The notes below the pieces were generated by a model. The model had not been told where the DNA came from and did no database searches. It saw only the letters and a list, made by a program, of their open reading frames with translations. A program made the translations under genes and the position numbers. Shown piece after piece: positions 48,236 through 56,869 of a stretch of DNA of 57,708 bases; the stretch's first letter is position 1; every line of letters starts with the position of its first letter. Source of the DNA: Saccharopolyspora soli (lineage in GTDB: Bacteria > Actinomycetota > Actinomycetes > Mycobacteriales > Pseudonocardiaceae); the NCBI RefSeq assembly GCF_022678645.1, contig NZ_JALBWV010000058.1, forward strand, positions 1 through 57,708, written 5' to 3'.

Positions 48236-50416
48236 ATGCCCAGCCATGAGAACCTCACCGCCGCCGCCCCGTGGGTCGGGCTGGCCGCGTCCACTGAGGA
48301 CTGGGACGCCGCCGAGCCCGACCTGCTGCTGCAACTGCTCGGGGAGGTGCTGTGGATCCGGGCGTTCGAGGAGTACGTGCTCGAACTGGCCGGCCAGGGG
48401 CTCATCCACGGACCGGCGCATTCGAGCGTCGGCCAGGAGGGAGGCGCGGTCGGCTCGGTGCTGCCGCTGCGCAGCGACGACTACGTCAACGGTTCGCACC
48501 GCGGTCACCACCAGTTCCTCGCGAAGGCGTTCGGCCACGTCATGCCGCGCAAGTCGGGTGTCCTGCCGGAACTGAACGACGACGTGCGCACCGTGCTGCG
48601 CCGGACCCTCGCCGAGATCTGCGGACTGGCCGAGGGATATTGCCAGGGCCGCGGTGGATCCATGCACCTGCGCTGGCGCGAGGCAGGGGCCATGGGCACG
48701 AACGCGATCGTCGGGGGCGGCGTGCCCCAGGCCGCGGGCTTCGCGTTCAACCAGCGCCGGGCAGGCACCGACGCGGTTACCGTGACCTACTTCGGCGACG
48801 GTGCCGTGAACATCGGATCGGTGGTGGAGACGTTCAACCTCGCCGCGGCCTGGCGGCTCCCGATCTGCTTCTTCATCGAGAACAACCAGTACGCGGTCTC
48901 AACTTCGGTCCGGGAAGCGACCGCCGAGCCCCGGCTGTCAGCGCGGGGCCTCGGGTTCAACATCCCGAGCTGGCGGGTGGACGGCATGGATCCGCTGGCG
49001 GTGAACCTCGCCATGTGCGAGGCACTCGACCACATGCGCGCGGGCAACGGACCGACGATCGTGGAGGCCGAGGTCTACCGGTACTTCCACCAGAACGGGC
49101 CGTACCCGGGCAGCGCCTTCGGCTACCGCGACAGGGCCGAGGAGCAGTCGTGGCGGGACCGCGACCCGATCGAGTTGCTGCGCACCCATGTCATCCGGCG
49201 CGGCCTCGCGACGGCCGAGGACGTCACGGCAGCCCGTGACGAGGTCGTCGCGGTGCTGCGGGAGATCGGCGACAGCCTGCTGGACCCCGTGCCCGGCGGA
49301 AAGCCGGGACAACGCCAGATCAAGGCGGCCGTGTGGCCGGATCCGGGGTTCGTCGACGTCGGTGTCCGCGGGGACCTCGGAGAGCTTGCCGGCAGCCGGT
49401 ACGAGGAAGCGGACACCTTCGCCGGTGAACTCGGCGAGCGCCGGTTCATCGATGTCGTGAGCGACGTGCTCGCTCGCCGGATGGAGACCGACGAGCGGAT
49501 CATCGTGCTCGGTGAGGACGTCCACCGGCTCAAGGGCGGCACCAATGGCGCCACGAAGCGGGCGCTGGAGCTGTTCCCGGACCGCGTGCTGGGCACTCCG
49601 ATCAGCGAGAACGCTTTCACCGGGCTGGGCGGGGGCATGGCGCTGGACGGGCGGTTCCGGCCGGTGGTGGAGTTCATGTACGCGGACTTCATGTGGGTGG
49701 CCGCGGACCAGTTGTTCAACCAGGTCGCCAAGGCGCGTCACATGTTCGGTGGCGAGAGCGCGGTTCCGTTCGTGCTGCGCAGCAAGCTCGCGGCCGGTAC
49801 CGGTTACGGCTCCCAGCACTCGATGGATCCCGCCGGGATCCTGACGACGGCCGCGGGACTGCGCGTCGTGGCGCCGTCGAACCCGTTCGACTACGTCGGC
49901 TTGGTGAACACCGCCTTGGCCTGTGCTGATCCGGTGGTCGTCCTGGAGCACGTCGACCTCTACGCCTCGACCGGGGTGGGGCCGGTGGACGACCTCGATT
50001 ACCGGATCCCGGTGGGCAAGGCGGCGCTGCGCAGGGAAGGCGGCGACGTCACCGTGATTTCGTACCTGTCGATGGTCGGGCACTGCCTCGATGCGCTGGA
50101 CCAGGTGCCCGAGGTCCAAGCGGATCTGATCGACCTGCGCTGGCTCGACCGGGCAAGCCTCGACTGGGAGACGATCGAGCGCAGCGTCCGCAAGACCAAC
50201 CGGGTGCTGATCGTCGAGCAGGGCGCCGTCGGAACCTCCTACGGCGGCTGGCTCGCCGACGAGATCCAGCGCCGGTGCTTCGACTGGCTGGACGCGCCGG
50301 TCGAGCGGGTCACCGGCCGGGAGGCCGCCCCCAGCATCAGCAAGGTCCTGGAACGCGCGGCAATCGCCCGCACCGAAGAAGTCGTCACCGTGCTGCGGAC
50401 GATCGCTGCCAACTGA
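48236..50416 (+). CDS. Fused alpha-beta E1 of a 2-oxoacid (or acetoin) dehydrogenase complex
   Basis: A 726-aa thiamine-diphosphate enzyme with both E1 subunits in one chain. The alpha part (about 1-340) has GPAHSSVGQEGGAVG, SHRGHHQFLAK and the TPP-Mg motif GDGAVN (187-192) ending in ENNQYAVST with NN at 216-217. The beta part (about 400-720) has VLGEDVHRLKGG, PISENAFTGLGGGMAL and YADFMWVAADQLFNQVAK. It decarboxylates a 2-oxoacid or cleaves an acetoin-like hydroxyketone and loads the acyl group onto E2. GAGGAGC precedes ATG 48236. No E3 gene is nearby. A broken copy of its first 83 codons survives in locus A. Confidence 0.88.
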   Translation: MPSHENLTAAAPWVGLAASTEDWDAAEPDLLLQLLGEVLWIRAFEEYVLELAGQGLIHGPAHSSVGQEGGAVGSVLPLRSDDYVNGSHRGHHQFLAKAFGHVMPRKSGVLPELNDDVRTVLRRTLAEICGLAEGYCQGRGGSMHLRWREAGAMGTNAIVGGGVPQAAGFAFNQRRAGTDAVTVTYFGDGAVNIGSVVETFNLAAAWRLPICFFIENNQYAVSTSVREATAEPRLSARGLGFNIPSWRVDGMDPLAVNLAMCEALDHMRAGNGPTIVEAEVYRYFHQNGPYPGSAFGYRDRAEEQSWRDRDPIELLRTHVIRRGLATAEDVTAARDEVVAVLREIGDSLLDPVPGGKPGQRQIKAAVWPDPGFVDVGVRGDLGELAGSRYEEADTFAGELGERRFIDVVSDVLARRMETDERIIVLGEDVHRLKGGTNGATKRALELFPDRVLGTPISENAFTGLGGGMALDGRFRPVVEFMYADFMWVAADQLFNQVAKARHMFGGESAVPFVLRSKLAAGTGYGSQHSMDPAGILTTAAGLRVVAPSNPFDYVGLVNTALACADPVVVLEHVDLYASTGVGPVDDLDYRIPVGKAALRREGGDVTVISYLSMVGHCLDALDQVPEVQADLIDLRWLDRASLDWETIERSVRKTNRVLIVEQGAVGTSYGGWLADEIQRRCFDWLDAPVERVTGREAAPSISKVLERAAIARTEEVVTVLRTIAAN

Positions 50417-50443
50417 CCTCGGAGAAATCAAGGAGTCCAACCA

Positions 50444-51685
50444 ATGGCAACGCTGCTGCGGATGCCCGAAGTCGCGGCCGGTGCGACGGAAGCTGTGCTG
50501 TCGGAGTGGCTGGTGGCGGAGAACACCCCGTTCACCACGGGGGAGCCGATCGCGCTCATCGAGACCGACAAGGCATCCGTCGAGGTGGCAGCAGAAATGG
50601 ATGGCGTGCTCCTCCGGGCGCTGCTGCCGAGCGGAACCTCGGTGGAGGTCGGCTCGCCCATGGCACTGCTGGGTGCCGACGGCGAGCAGGACGTCGACGT
50701 AGACCAGTTGCTCGCCGACCTCGGTGTGCCAGGTGCATCCGCACCACCTCCGGTCGCACCGCCGCAGGAGGTGCCCGAGCCTGCGCGGCCGAAGCCGACC
50801 GAGCCCGAGCGGGTGTTCAGCAGCCCCCTCGCTAGGAGGCTGCTGAAGGAAGCGGGCCTGACCCCGGAGCAGGTTCGGGGCACCGGGCCGAACGGTCGCA
50901 TCGTCCGGCGCGACGTCGAGACGGCGATCGCGCAGGCGAAGCAGGCGGCACCGCCGGAGCCCGCCGAGGCTCCGCGGCCGCAAGCCGCGGTACCACCGCC
51001 GCAGGCGGGATATCAGGACGTCCCGCACTCCCGGATCCGGCGCGCGATAGCGGCCCGGCTGACGGAGAGCAAACAGGTGATCCCGCACTTCTACGTCACG
51101 CGGCGTGCCCGCGTCGATGCTCTTCTGGCGCTGCGCAGGCAGCTCAACGAGATCTCACCGGCAAAGATCTCCGTCAACGATTTGGTGCTCCGCGCGGTCG
51201 CGGTCGCGCACCAGAGCGTGCCGGAGGCCAACGTCATCTGGACCGAGAACGCCTTGCGCCAGTTCGAATCGGTCGACATCGGGGTCGCGATCGCCGCCGA
51301 GCGCGGGCTCATCACGCCGGTCCTGCGAGGTGTGGAGAAGACGTCGCCGAGCGCGATCGCGGCTCAGGTGCGGGACTTCGTGCGTCGGGCGGGCGACGGA
51401 ACCCTCCGGCAGTCCGATCTGGAGGGCGGCTCGATCAGCGTGACCAACTTGGGCATGTTCGGTGTGGAGGAGTTCTCGGCGATCATCAATCCACCGCAGT
51501 CCGCGATCCTGGCGGTCGGCGCCGCAGTGCCGGAACCCGTTGTGGCAGATGGCGAGGTCGAGGTCGCGACGCAGCTGTCCCTCGTGCTGTCGGTCGACCA
51601 CCGCGCGATCGATGGTGCCTTGGCGGCGCGCTGGATGGCTGCCCTGACGCAGGCGCTCGAAGAACCGTTGCGCTTGGTCGCCTAG
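50444..51685 (+). CDS. E2 dihydrolipoamide acyltransferase
   Basis: A 413-aa E2 component. One N-terminal lipoyl domain has K43 in ETDKASVEV. A peripheral-subunit-binding domain (about 124-162) has SSPLARRLLKEAGLTPEQVRG and GPNGRIVRRDVE. Pro/Ala linkers follow, and the catalytic domain ends with the motif SVDHRAIDG, giving H386 and D390. It passes the acyl group from E1 to CoA. It starts 27 bp after E1. Its stop overlaps the stop of the convergent LacI gene by 4 bp. The acyl group transferred cannot be told from sequence. Confidence 0.9.
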   Translation: MATLLRMPEVAAGATEAVLSEWLVAENTPFTTGEPIALIETDKASVEVAAEMDGVLLRALLPSGTSVEVGSPMALLGADGEQDVDVDQLLADLGVPGASAPPPVAPPQEVPEPARPKPTEPERVFSSPLARRLLKEAGLTPEQVRGTGPNGRIVRRDVETAIAQAKQAAPPEPAEAPRPQAAVPPPQAGYQDVPHSRIRRAIAARLTESKQVIPHFYVTRRARVDALLALRRQLNEISPAKISVNDLVLRAVAVAHQSVPEANVIWTENALRQFESVDIGVAIAAERGLITPVLRGVEKTSPSAIAAQVRDFVRRAGDGTLRQSDLEGGSISVTNLGMFGVEEFSAIINPPQSAILAVGAAVPEPVVADGEVEVATQLSLVLSVDHRAIDGALAARWMAALTQALEEPLRLVA

Positions 51686-52719
51686 CGGCCAGCTCGCGCA
51701 GGTCCGGTCGATCCCCGTACCACCAGGTGAAGTGGCAACGACACAGTCTTCGGAACGCGATCCGCGCTCGCGAATTGTTCCAGCAGGAGCCGGGCGGCTT
51801 CTGCGCCGAGACTGTGGTGGGGCACGTGGACCGTCGTCAGCGGCGGGGTCAGCTTGTCCACGAAGCGCATGTCGTTGAAGCCGATCAACGAGACGTCGTC
51901 CGGGCAGTCCAGCCCGCGTTCGCGCAGCACGTCCAGGGCACCCAGCGCGATCATGTCGTTGCCAGCCAAGATCGCCGTGACAGCTGGATTCTCGTCGAAC
52001 AAGCGACGCGCGGCCGCAGCACCCGCGTCCTCGGTGTAGGAGGAGCACTCCACCACCGGGGTGTCCGCGGGCGGCAGCCCGTGCGCCGCAGCGGTCTGCC
52101 GGAATGCCTGTGCGCGCCCGAAGCCCGTCGACATCGTGCTGGGCCCGGACAGGTGCGCGATCCTGCGGTGTCCGAGATCGGTGAGGTGCTCGATGGCCGC
52201 AGCCATCCCGGCCGAATCATCGCCGGTGACGACTGGGAACAGCGGGACGTCGGTAGAGCGGTTGATCAGCACGACCGCGATGCCATGCTCGTGCGCGCGC
52301 GCCAGCAGCGGATCCTCGCGGCGCGCCGTCGCCATCAGGAATCCGTCGACCTTGCGCGAGAGCAACGCGTCGAACTGCGCCTGAGTCCGCTCCGGGGAGT
52401 CGTCGGTGTTGGCCAGCAGGGCGGTGTAGCCGTGCGTGCCCAGCGCGTCCTCGATCCCGCGCAAGACGAGCGGGAACAGGGGGTTCGTGAGATCGGGGAT
52501 GAGCACCCCGATGGTCGCGGACCGGCTCGTGCTCAAGCTGCGGGCCACGTTGTTGGGTTGGTAGTGCAGCCGCTTCGCGGCTGTCAGCACGCGCCGCGCC
52601 GTGGCGGGGGTCACCTGGTTGCTCGTGCGGGGGTTCAGTGCCCGGGACGCGGTGGCCTTGTGCACTCCGGCCAGTTTGGCGACGTCGGCGATGGTCGGCG
52701 GTTTGCCCATGGTGGACAT
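51682..52719 (-). CDS. LacI-family regulator (locus B)
   Basis: A 345-aa regulator with N-terminal helix-turn-helix (TIADVAKLAGVHKATASRAL), hinge NNVARSLSTSRS and sensor domain (IGVLIPDLTNPLFPLVLRGI; SLIGFNDMRFVDKLTPPLTT). ATG 52719 is used; an ATG at 52710 is an alternative, and neither has a strong ribosome binding site. It sits convergently behind E2 and divergently from the dehydrogenase-M24-ALDH operon. TGCAAYCGGTTGCA-type boxes lie between the two, and also in front of the MFS gene at 45-46 kb. It should therefore control transporter, itself and the downstream operon. Confidence 0.9.
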   Translation of the reverse strand: MSTMGKPPTIADVAKLAGVHKATASRALNPRTSNQVTPATARRVLTAAKRLHYQPNNVARSLSTSRSATIGVLIPDLTNPLFPLVLRGIEDALGTHGYTALLANTDDSPERTQAQFDALLSRKVDGFLMATARREDPLLARAHEHGIAVVLINRSTDVPLFPVVTGDDSAGMAAAIEHLTDLGHRRIAHLSGPSTMSTGFGRAQAFRQTAAAHGLPPADTPVVECSSYTEDAGAAAARRLFDENPAVTAILAGNDMIALGALDVLRERGLDCPDDVSLIGFNDMRFVDKLTPPLTTVHVPHHSLGAEAARLLLEQFASADRVPKTVSLPLHLVVRGSTGPARAGR

Positions 52720-52732
52720 GATAGGCAGGTTT

Positions 52733-52826
52733 TGCAACCGGTCGCGCAGCTGGTTGTCGCTGGAATGTCTGACGGCGTTTGACATCACGGCGGTAGCGGG
52801 AGCAAGCTGTATTGCAATCGGTTGCA
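52733..52826. promoter_or_regulatory. Two LacI-type operator boxes between LacI and dehydrogenase genes
   Basis: TGCAACCGGTCGCG (52733-52746) and TGCAATCGGTTGCA (52813-52826) are 80 bp apart. Both resemble the perfect box TGCAACCGGTTGCA at 46765. One lies next to the LacI start, the other 89 bp before the dehydrogenase start, so they can control both divergent promoters. Confidence 0.7.
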
Positions 52827-52914
52827 GAAATGACTGCGGACTGATCTGGTGCGCCGAGCTCTTGCTGGCGCCGCTGGGGGCGGAATTGATTCTGAATGCA
52901 TCGAGGAGGACCAG

Positions 52915-53856
52915 ATGGGTTATCGTCCGGCCGAGCGCCCGCGGATCGGGTGGATCGGCACGGGGCGAATGGGCTTCCAGCTGGCCGCGCGCCTGCTGGA
53001 CGAAGGCCATGACGTCGCCGTGTACAACAGGACCCGTGCGAAGGCGGAACCGCTGTCCGAGCGAGGCGCGTCGGTGGTGGACGCACCAGCCGATCTCGCC
53101 GATCGCGACGTGGTGTTCGTGATGGTCTCGGCGTCGGAAGACCTGGCTGCGGTCACCACCGGCGAGAACGGCGTGTTGACCGCAGCCGGTACCAGCCCCG
53201 GGTTGATCGTCGATTCGTCGACCGTGTCCACCGAGGCGTCCGCCGCCGCTCGCGCTGCGTCCGCCGAGCGCGGCACGGACTTCCTGGCCGCACCGGTCAG
53301 CGGCAATCCGAAAGTGGTTCGCTCGGGCAAGCTGACATTGGCGGTGTCCGGACCTCGGGAGGCGTTCGACGCCGTGCGGCCGCTGCTGGAACTGCTCGGC
53401 AGGGGCGTCACCTACGTCGGCGACGGCGAGGTCGCTCGATTGGCGAAGATCGCGCACAACGTGTTCCTCGGCGTGGTCACCCAGTCCCTCGTCGAGATCA
53501 CCGTGCTTGCGGAGAAGGGCGGAATGAGCCGCACGGCGTTCCTGGAGTTCCTGAACAACTCCGTGATGGGCTCCGTGTTCACCCGCTACAAGACTCCCGC
53601 ACTGGTCAATTTGGACTTCACGACGACATTCACGATGCCGTTGCTGCGCAAGGACTTCGACCTCGGCCTGGCCGCGGCGCGTGAGCTGGAAGCCCCGATG
53701 CCCGTCGCCTCGGCCACCGCTGGGCTCATCGCCGAGGCGATCGGCGCCGGTTCGCGGGAGAACGACTTCGCCGAGCTGATCCTCGAACAAGCGAGGCGAT
53801 CCGGCATCGAGCTCACGCCCGAACACACAACTGTCGACGACGGACTGGACGGCTGA
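52915..53856 (+). CDS. 3-hydroxyisobutyrate dehydrogenase-family enzyme (locus B)
   Basis: A 313-aa beta-hydroxyacid dehydrogenase. The nucleotide motif is GWIGTGRMGF (12-21), the substrate loop is APVSGNP (126-132), and the catalytic lysine is K178 in LAKIAHN with N182. Compared with usual members it has a short N-terminal extension. GAGGAGG precedes ATG 52915 closely. It leads an operon with the M24 enzyme (2 bp gap) and ALDH (11 bp gap). It should oxidise or reduce a 3-hydroxyacid/semialdehyde pair. Its companion in locus A is diverged in sequence. Confidence 0.9.
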   Translation: MGYRPAERPRIGWIGTGRMGFQLAARLLDEGHDVAVYNRTRAKAEPLSERGASVVDAPADLADRDVVFVMVSASEDLAAVTTGENGVLTAAGTSPGLIVDSSTVSTEASAAARAASAERGTDFLAAPVSGNPKVVRSGKLTLAVSGPREAFDAVRPLLELLGRGVTYVGDGEVARLAKIAHNVFLGVVTQSLVEITVLAEKGGMSRTAFLEFLNNSVMGSVFTRYKTPALVNLDFTTTFTMPLLRKDFDLGLAAARELEAPMPVASATAGLIAEAIGAGSRENDFAELILEQARRSGIELTPEHTTVDDGLDG

Positions 53857-53858
53857 AG

Positions 53859-55112
53859 ATGACGACTACCGTGCAGAGCCGCCCGCTGCCCGCCCCGGGG
53901 CACGGCGCGGTCGACTTCGAGCAGCGAGTGGACTTCGACCGGTTGCGCGGCTACCGGCTCGGGCGCGCCAGAGCCGCACTGGAATCCAGCGAATGCGGCG
54001 CTTTCCTGCTTTTCGACTTCTACAACATCCGCTACGTGACGCAGACGTGGATCGGCGGCGCACTGGGCGACAAGATGACCCGCTACGCGCTGCTGACCCG
54101 CAGTGGCGAGCCCGTGCTCTGGGACTTCGGCTCGGCGGCCAAGCACCACCAGCTGTACGCCCCCTGGCTGGCAACGGAGAACTGCCGCGCCGGGATGCTC
54201 GGCCTGCGGGGTGCGATCGCGCCGAGCGCCGGGCTGATGGAATCGGCGGTGCGAGAGATCAAGGAAATGCTCACCGACGCGGGCCTCGCCGACCAGCCGG
54301 TCGGGGTGGACATCGTCGAGCCGCCTTTCCTGTTCGAGATGCAGCGGCAGGGGCTGAAGGTGCTGGATGCGCAGCAGCTCATGCTGGACGCCCGCCAGAT
54401 CAAGTCGAGTGACGAGATCACCCTGCTAACCCAGGCGGCCGCGATGGTCGACGGCGTGTACCAGGACATCGTCGAGGTGCTCAAACCCGGGATCCGCGAG
54501 AACGAGATCGTGGCACTGGCCAACAAGCGGCTCTACGAGATGGGTTCGGACCAGGTCGAGGCGATCAACGCGGTGTCGGGCGAGCGGTGCAACCCGCACC
54601 CGCACAACTTCTCCGATCGCCTGATCCGGCCCGGTGATCAAGCGTTCTTCGACATCATCCAGTCCTACAACGGGTATCGGACCTGCTACTACCGCACGTT
54701 CGGCGTCGGCAGCGCGACCGCCTCCCAACGAGACGCCTACACGAAGGCGCGCGAATGGATGGACGCCGCGATCGAGATCGTCGGCCCCGGCGTGGGCACC
54801 GACGCGGTGGCCCGGGTGTGGCCACCGGCCACCGAGTTCGGTTTCGAAAGCGAGATGGCTGCCTTCGGCCTGCAGTTCGGCCACGGGCTCGGACTCGGCC
54901 TGCACGAGCGGCCCATCATCTCGCGGCTCAACAGCCTCGACAACCCCGTGGAGATCCAGCCGGGGATGGTGTTCGCGCTCGAAACCTATTGCCCGGCCTC
55001 GGATGGCTTCTCCGCGGCGCGTATCGAGGAGGAGGTCGTGGTGACCGAGCACGGCGTGCACGTGATCACGAAGTTCCCCGCGCAGGAGCTGTTCATCGCC
55101 AACGAGTACTGA
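53859..55112 (+). CDS. M24 pita-bread-fold enzyme with altered metal site (locus B)
   Basis: A 417-aa paralogue of the locus A enzyme; shared stretches are FDFYNIRYVT, WDFGSAAKHHQLY, SGERCNPHPH and RTCYYRTF. The expected five metal ligands are D265, C276, H342 (GHGLG), E375 (LETYCP) and E390 or E391. Asp at the second position is Cys, as in the paralogue. Established M24 relatives without a full di-metal set, such as creatinase, are not peptidases; DddP is an M24 DMSP lyase but keeps its Asp ligands. A hydrolytic or lyase reaction on a small molecule is more likely than peptide cleavage. It starts 2 bp after the dehydrogenase stop codon. Confidence 0.85.
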   Translation: MTTTVQSRPLPAPGHGAVDFEQRVDFDRLRGYRLGRARAALESSECGAFLLFDFYNIRYVTQTWIGGALGDKMTRYALLTRSGEPVLWDFGSAAKHHQLYAPWLATENCRAGMLGLRGAIAPSAGLMESAVREIKEMLTDAGLADQPVGVDIVEPPFLFEMQRQGLKVLDAQQLMLDARQIKSSDEITLLTQAAAMVDGVYQDIVEVLKPGIRENEIVALANKRLYEMGSDQVEAINAVSGERCNPHPHNFSDRLIRPGDQAFFDIIQSYNGYRTCYYRTFGVGSATASQRDAYTKAREWMDAAIEIVGPGVGTDAVARVWPPATEFGFESEMAAFGLQFGHGLGLGLHERPIISRLNSLDNPVEIQPGMVFALETYCPASDGFSAARIEEEVVVTEHGVHVITKFPAQELFIANEY

Positions 55113-55123
55113 CAGGAGTCCCG

Positions 55124-56587
55124 TTGACAACCATCGACCCCGACTCGATCGTGAAGGACGTTCCGGTCGAGCTGTTCATCGGCGGCATCTACCGCCCGTC
55201 CTCCGACAGTGCCCGCATCAGCGTGTCAGACCCCGCGACCGGCGCGGAAATCGCTTCCGTGGCGAGCGCTTCCGTCCAGGACGGGCTGGACGCCGTGGGG
55301 GCCGCGCACGCGGCTGGTCCGACCTGGGCGGCGACTGCACCCCGTGAGCGGGCGGACGTCCTGCGCCGCGCGTTCGACCTGATGACCGAGCGAGCCGAGC
55401 AGTTGGCCGCGCTGATCGTGCTGGAGAACGGCAAGACGCTCGCCGACGCGCGTGCCGAAGTCGCCTACGCAGCCGAGTTCTTCCGGTGGTACTCCGAGGA
55501 AGCCGTGCGTTCGATGGGCACCGTGCAGACGGCGCCCTCGGGGGCCAATAGGATTCTCGTGCTGCGCCAGCCGATCGGTGTCTCGGTGCTGGTGACGCCC
55601 TGGAACTTCCCGGCCGCGATGGCGACGCGCAAGATCGGCCCGGCGCTCGCGGCCGGCTGCACCGTGGTGCTCAAGCCGGCCAGTGAAACCCCGTTGACCG
55701 CGCTGGCGATCGCGGACCTGCTGACCGAGGCGGGCGTGCCGGGTGGTGTGGTGAACGTGCTGCCCTCGTCCCGCTCCGGTTCGGTGGTGCGGGCGATGCT
55801 CGACGATCCGCGCGTCCGCAAGGTGTCGTTCACCGGGTCCACCGAGGTTGGTCGCCGGTTGCTGGCGAGCGCGGCCGATACGGTCGTCAGCTCGTCGATG
55901 GAACTCGGCGGCAACGCGCCGTTCCTGGTGTTCGCGGACGCGGATCTGGACTCGGCGGTGGACATCGCGATGGTCGCCAAAATGCGCAACGGCGGTGAAG
56001 CGTGCACCGCGGCGAACCGGTTCTACGTCGAACGGCCGGCCGTCGCCGAATTCACCCAGCGGCTGGCAGCGCAAATGGCGTCGCTGCGCATGGGGCACGG
56101 TCTCGATGCGGATGTCCGCCTCGGCCCGCTGGTCAACGCCACCTCCCGGGACAAGGTCGCGTCACTGGTCAGCCAGACCGTGGAGATGGGCGCCAAGGTC
56201 GTTACCGGAGGAGCCGCTGTGGACGGACCCGGCTACTTCTACCCACCCACGGTGCTCAGCGATGTGCACCCCGATGCGCCGGTGCTGAAGGAGGAGATCT
56301 TCGGTCCGGTCGCCCCGGTGGTCGCCTTCGACACCGAGGCCGAGGCGATCGAGTTGGCCAACGCCACGGAGTACGGTCTGGTGTCCTACGTGTGCACCGG
56401 CGATCTCGCGAAGGGATTGCGGGTAGCCGAACGGATGGACTCGGGCATGGTCGGCCTCAACCGGGGTGTCGTGTCCGATCCGGCCGCTCCCTTCGGTGGC
56501 ACCAAGCAGAGCGGGATCGGTCGGGAAGGCGGGCACGAGGGAATGCTCGAATTCACCGAATCCAAGTACATCGCGGTCGAATGGTGA
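55124..56587 (+). CDS. Aldehyde dehydrogenase, succinate-semialdehyde-dehydrogenase-like (locus B)
   Basis: A 487-aa ALDH. N161 (TPWNFP), E260 (MELGGNAPF) and C294 (GGEACTAANRF) are in place; GMVGLNRG and FGGTKQSGIGREGG near the end resemble GabD-type semialdehyde dehydrogenases. The start is TTG 55124, 5 nt after AGGAG. It is the last gene of the locus B operon. It probably oxidises a semialdehyde produced by the hydroxyacid dehydrogenase to an acid. Two pieces of a close homologue of this gene (residues 100-150 and the last ten) survive in the chimeric ORF of locus A. Confidence 0.9.
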   Translation: MTTIDPDSIVKDVPVELFIGGIYRPSSDSARISVSDPATGAEIASVASASVQDGLDAVGAAHAAGPTWAATAPRERADVLRRAFDLMTERAEQLAALIVLENGKTLADARAEVAYAAEFFRWYSEEAVRSMGTVQTAPSGANRILVLRQPIGVSVLVTPWNFPAAMATRKIGPALAAGCTVVLKPASETPLTALAIADLLTEAGVPGGVVNVLPSSRSGSVVRAMLDDPRVRKVSFTGSTEVGRRLLASAADTVVSSSMELGGNAPFLVFADADLDSAVDIAMVAKMRNGGEACTAANRFYVERPAVAEFTQRLAAQMASLRMGHGLDADVRLGPLVNATSRDKVASLVSQTVEMGAKVVTGGAAVDGPGYFYPPTVLSDVHPDAPVLKEEIFGPVAPVVAFDTEAEAIELANATEYGLVSYVCTGDLAKGLRVAERMDSGMVGLNRGVVSDPAAPFGGTKQSGIGREGGHEGMLEFTESKYIAVEW

Positions 56588-56613
56588 GCGTGCCTGCCTC
56601 ATCTGGATGAGCG

Positions 56614-56844
56614 TCACCGGCGTTTGTCGGCAGACATCGGCAAGCGTTGTTGATCAGGGAAACGAGATCCTGAGTCCGAACGTGAGGCCAGCCGTCGTGC
56701 ACCCGAACCATGCATGCCCTCGGAATCACCGTCCACTCGACCGCCCACCGTCCACATCAGAGTCTCAACCGCCTCGACAAGGCGGACCGCGCGGGGATTG
56801 ATCCGTGCCGGGTCGACATAGGACAGGTCGGTGGTTGTGGTCAT
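56614..56844 (-). CDS. Short hypothetical protein, probably truncated (76 aa)
   Basis: The frame begins MTTTTDLSYVDPARINPRAV with AAGGAG about 11 nt upstream of ATG 56844. It lies 25 bp behind the NAD(P)-binding gene on the same strand, so a real gene start is likely. After about 45 residues it becomes Arg/Ser-rich and loses protein-like character, suggesting a truncation or frameshift. I cannot name the family. Confidence 0.4.
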   Translation of the reverse strand: MTTTTDLSYVDPARINPRAVRLVEAVETLMWTVGGRVDGDSEGMHGSGARRLASRSDSGSRFPDQQRLPMSADKRR

Positions 56845-56869
56845 TTCGGCCTGCTCCTTGAAAGGTGGG

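Noticed and set aside
48938..51088. 716-codon minus-strand open frame
   Set aside because: Antisense shadow of the E1 and E2 genes.
48236..51685. Naming the complex acetoin dehydrogenase or branched-chain 2-oxoacid dehydrogenase
   Set aside because: Motifs for TPP, lipoyl and acyltransfer sites are shared by both types, and no neighbouring gene such as acoR, bkd genes or E3 decides between them.
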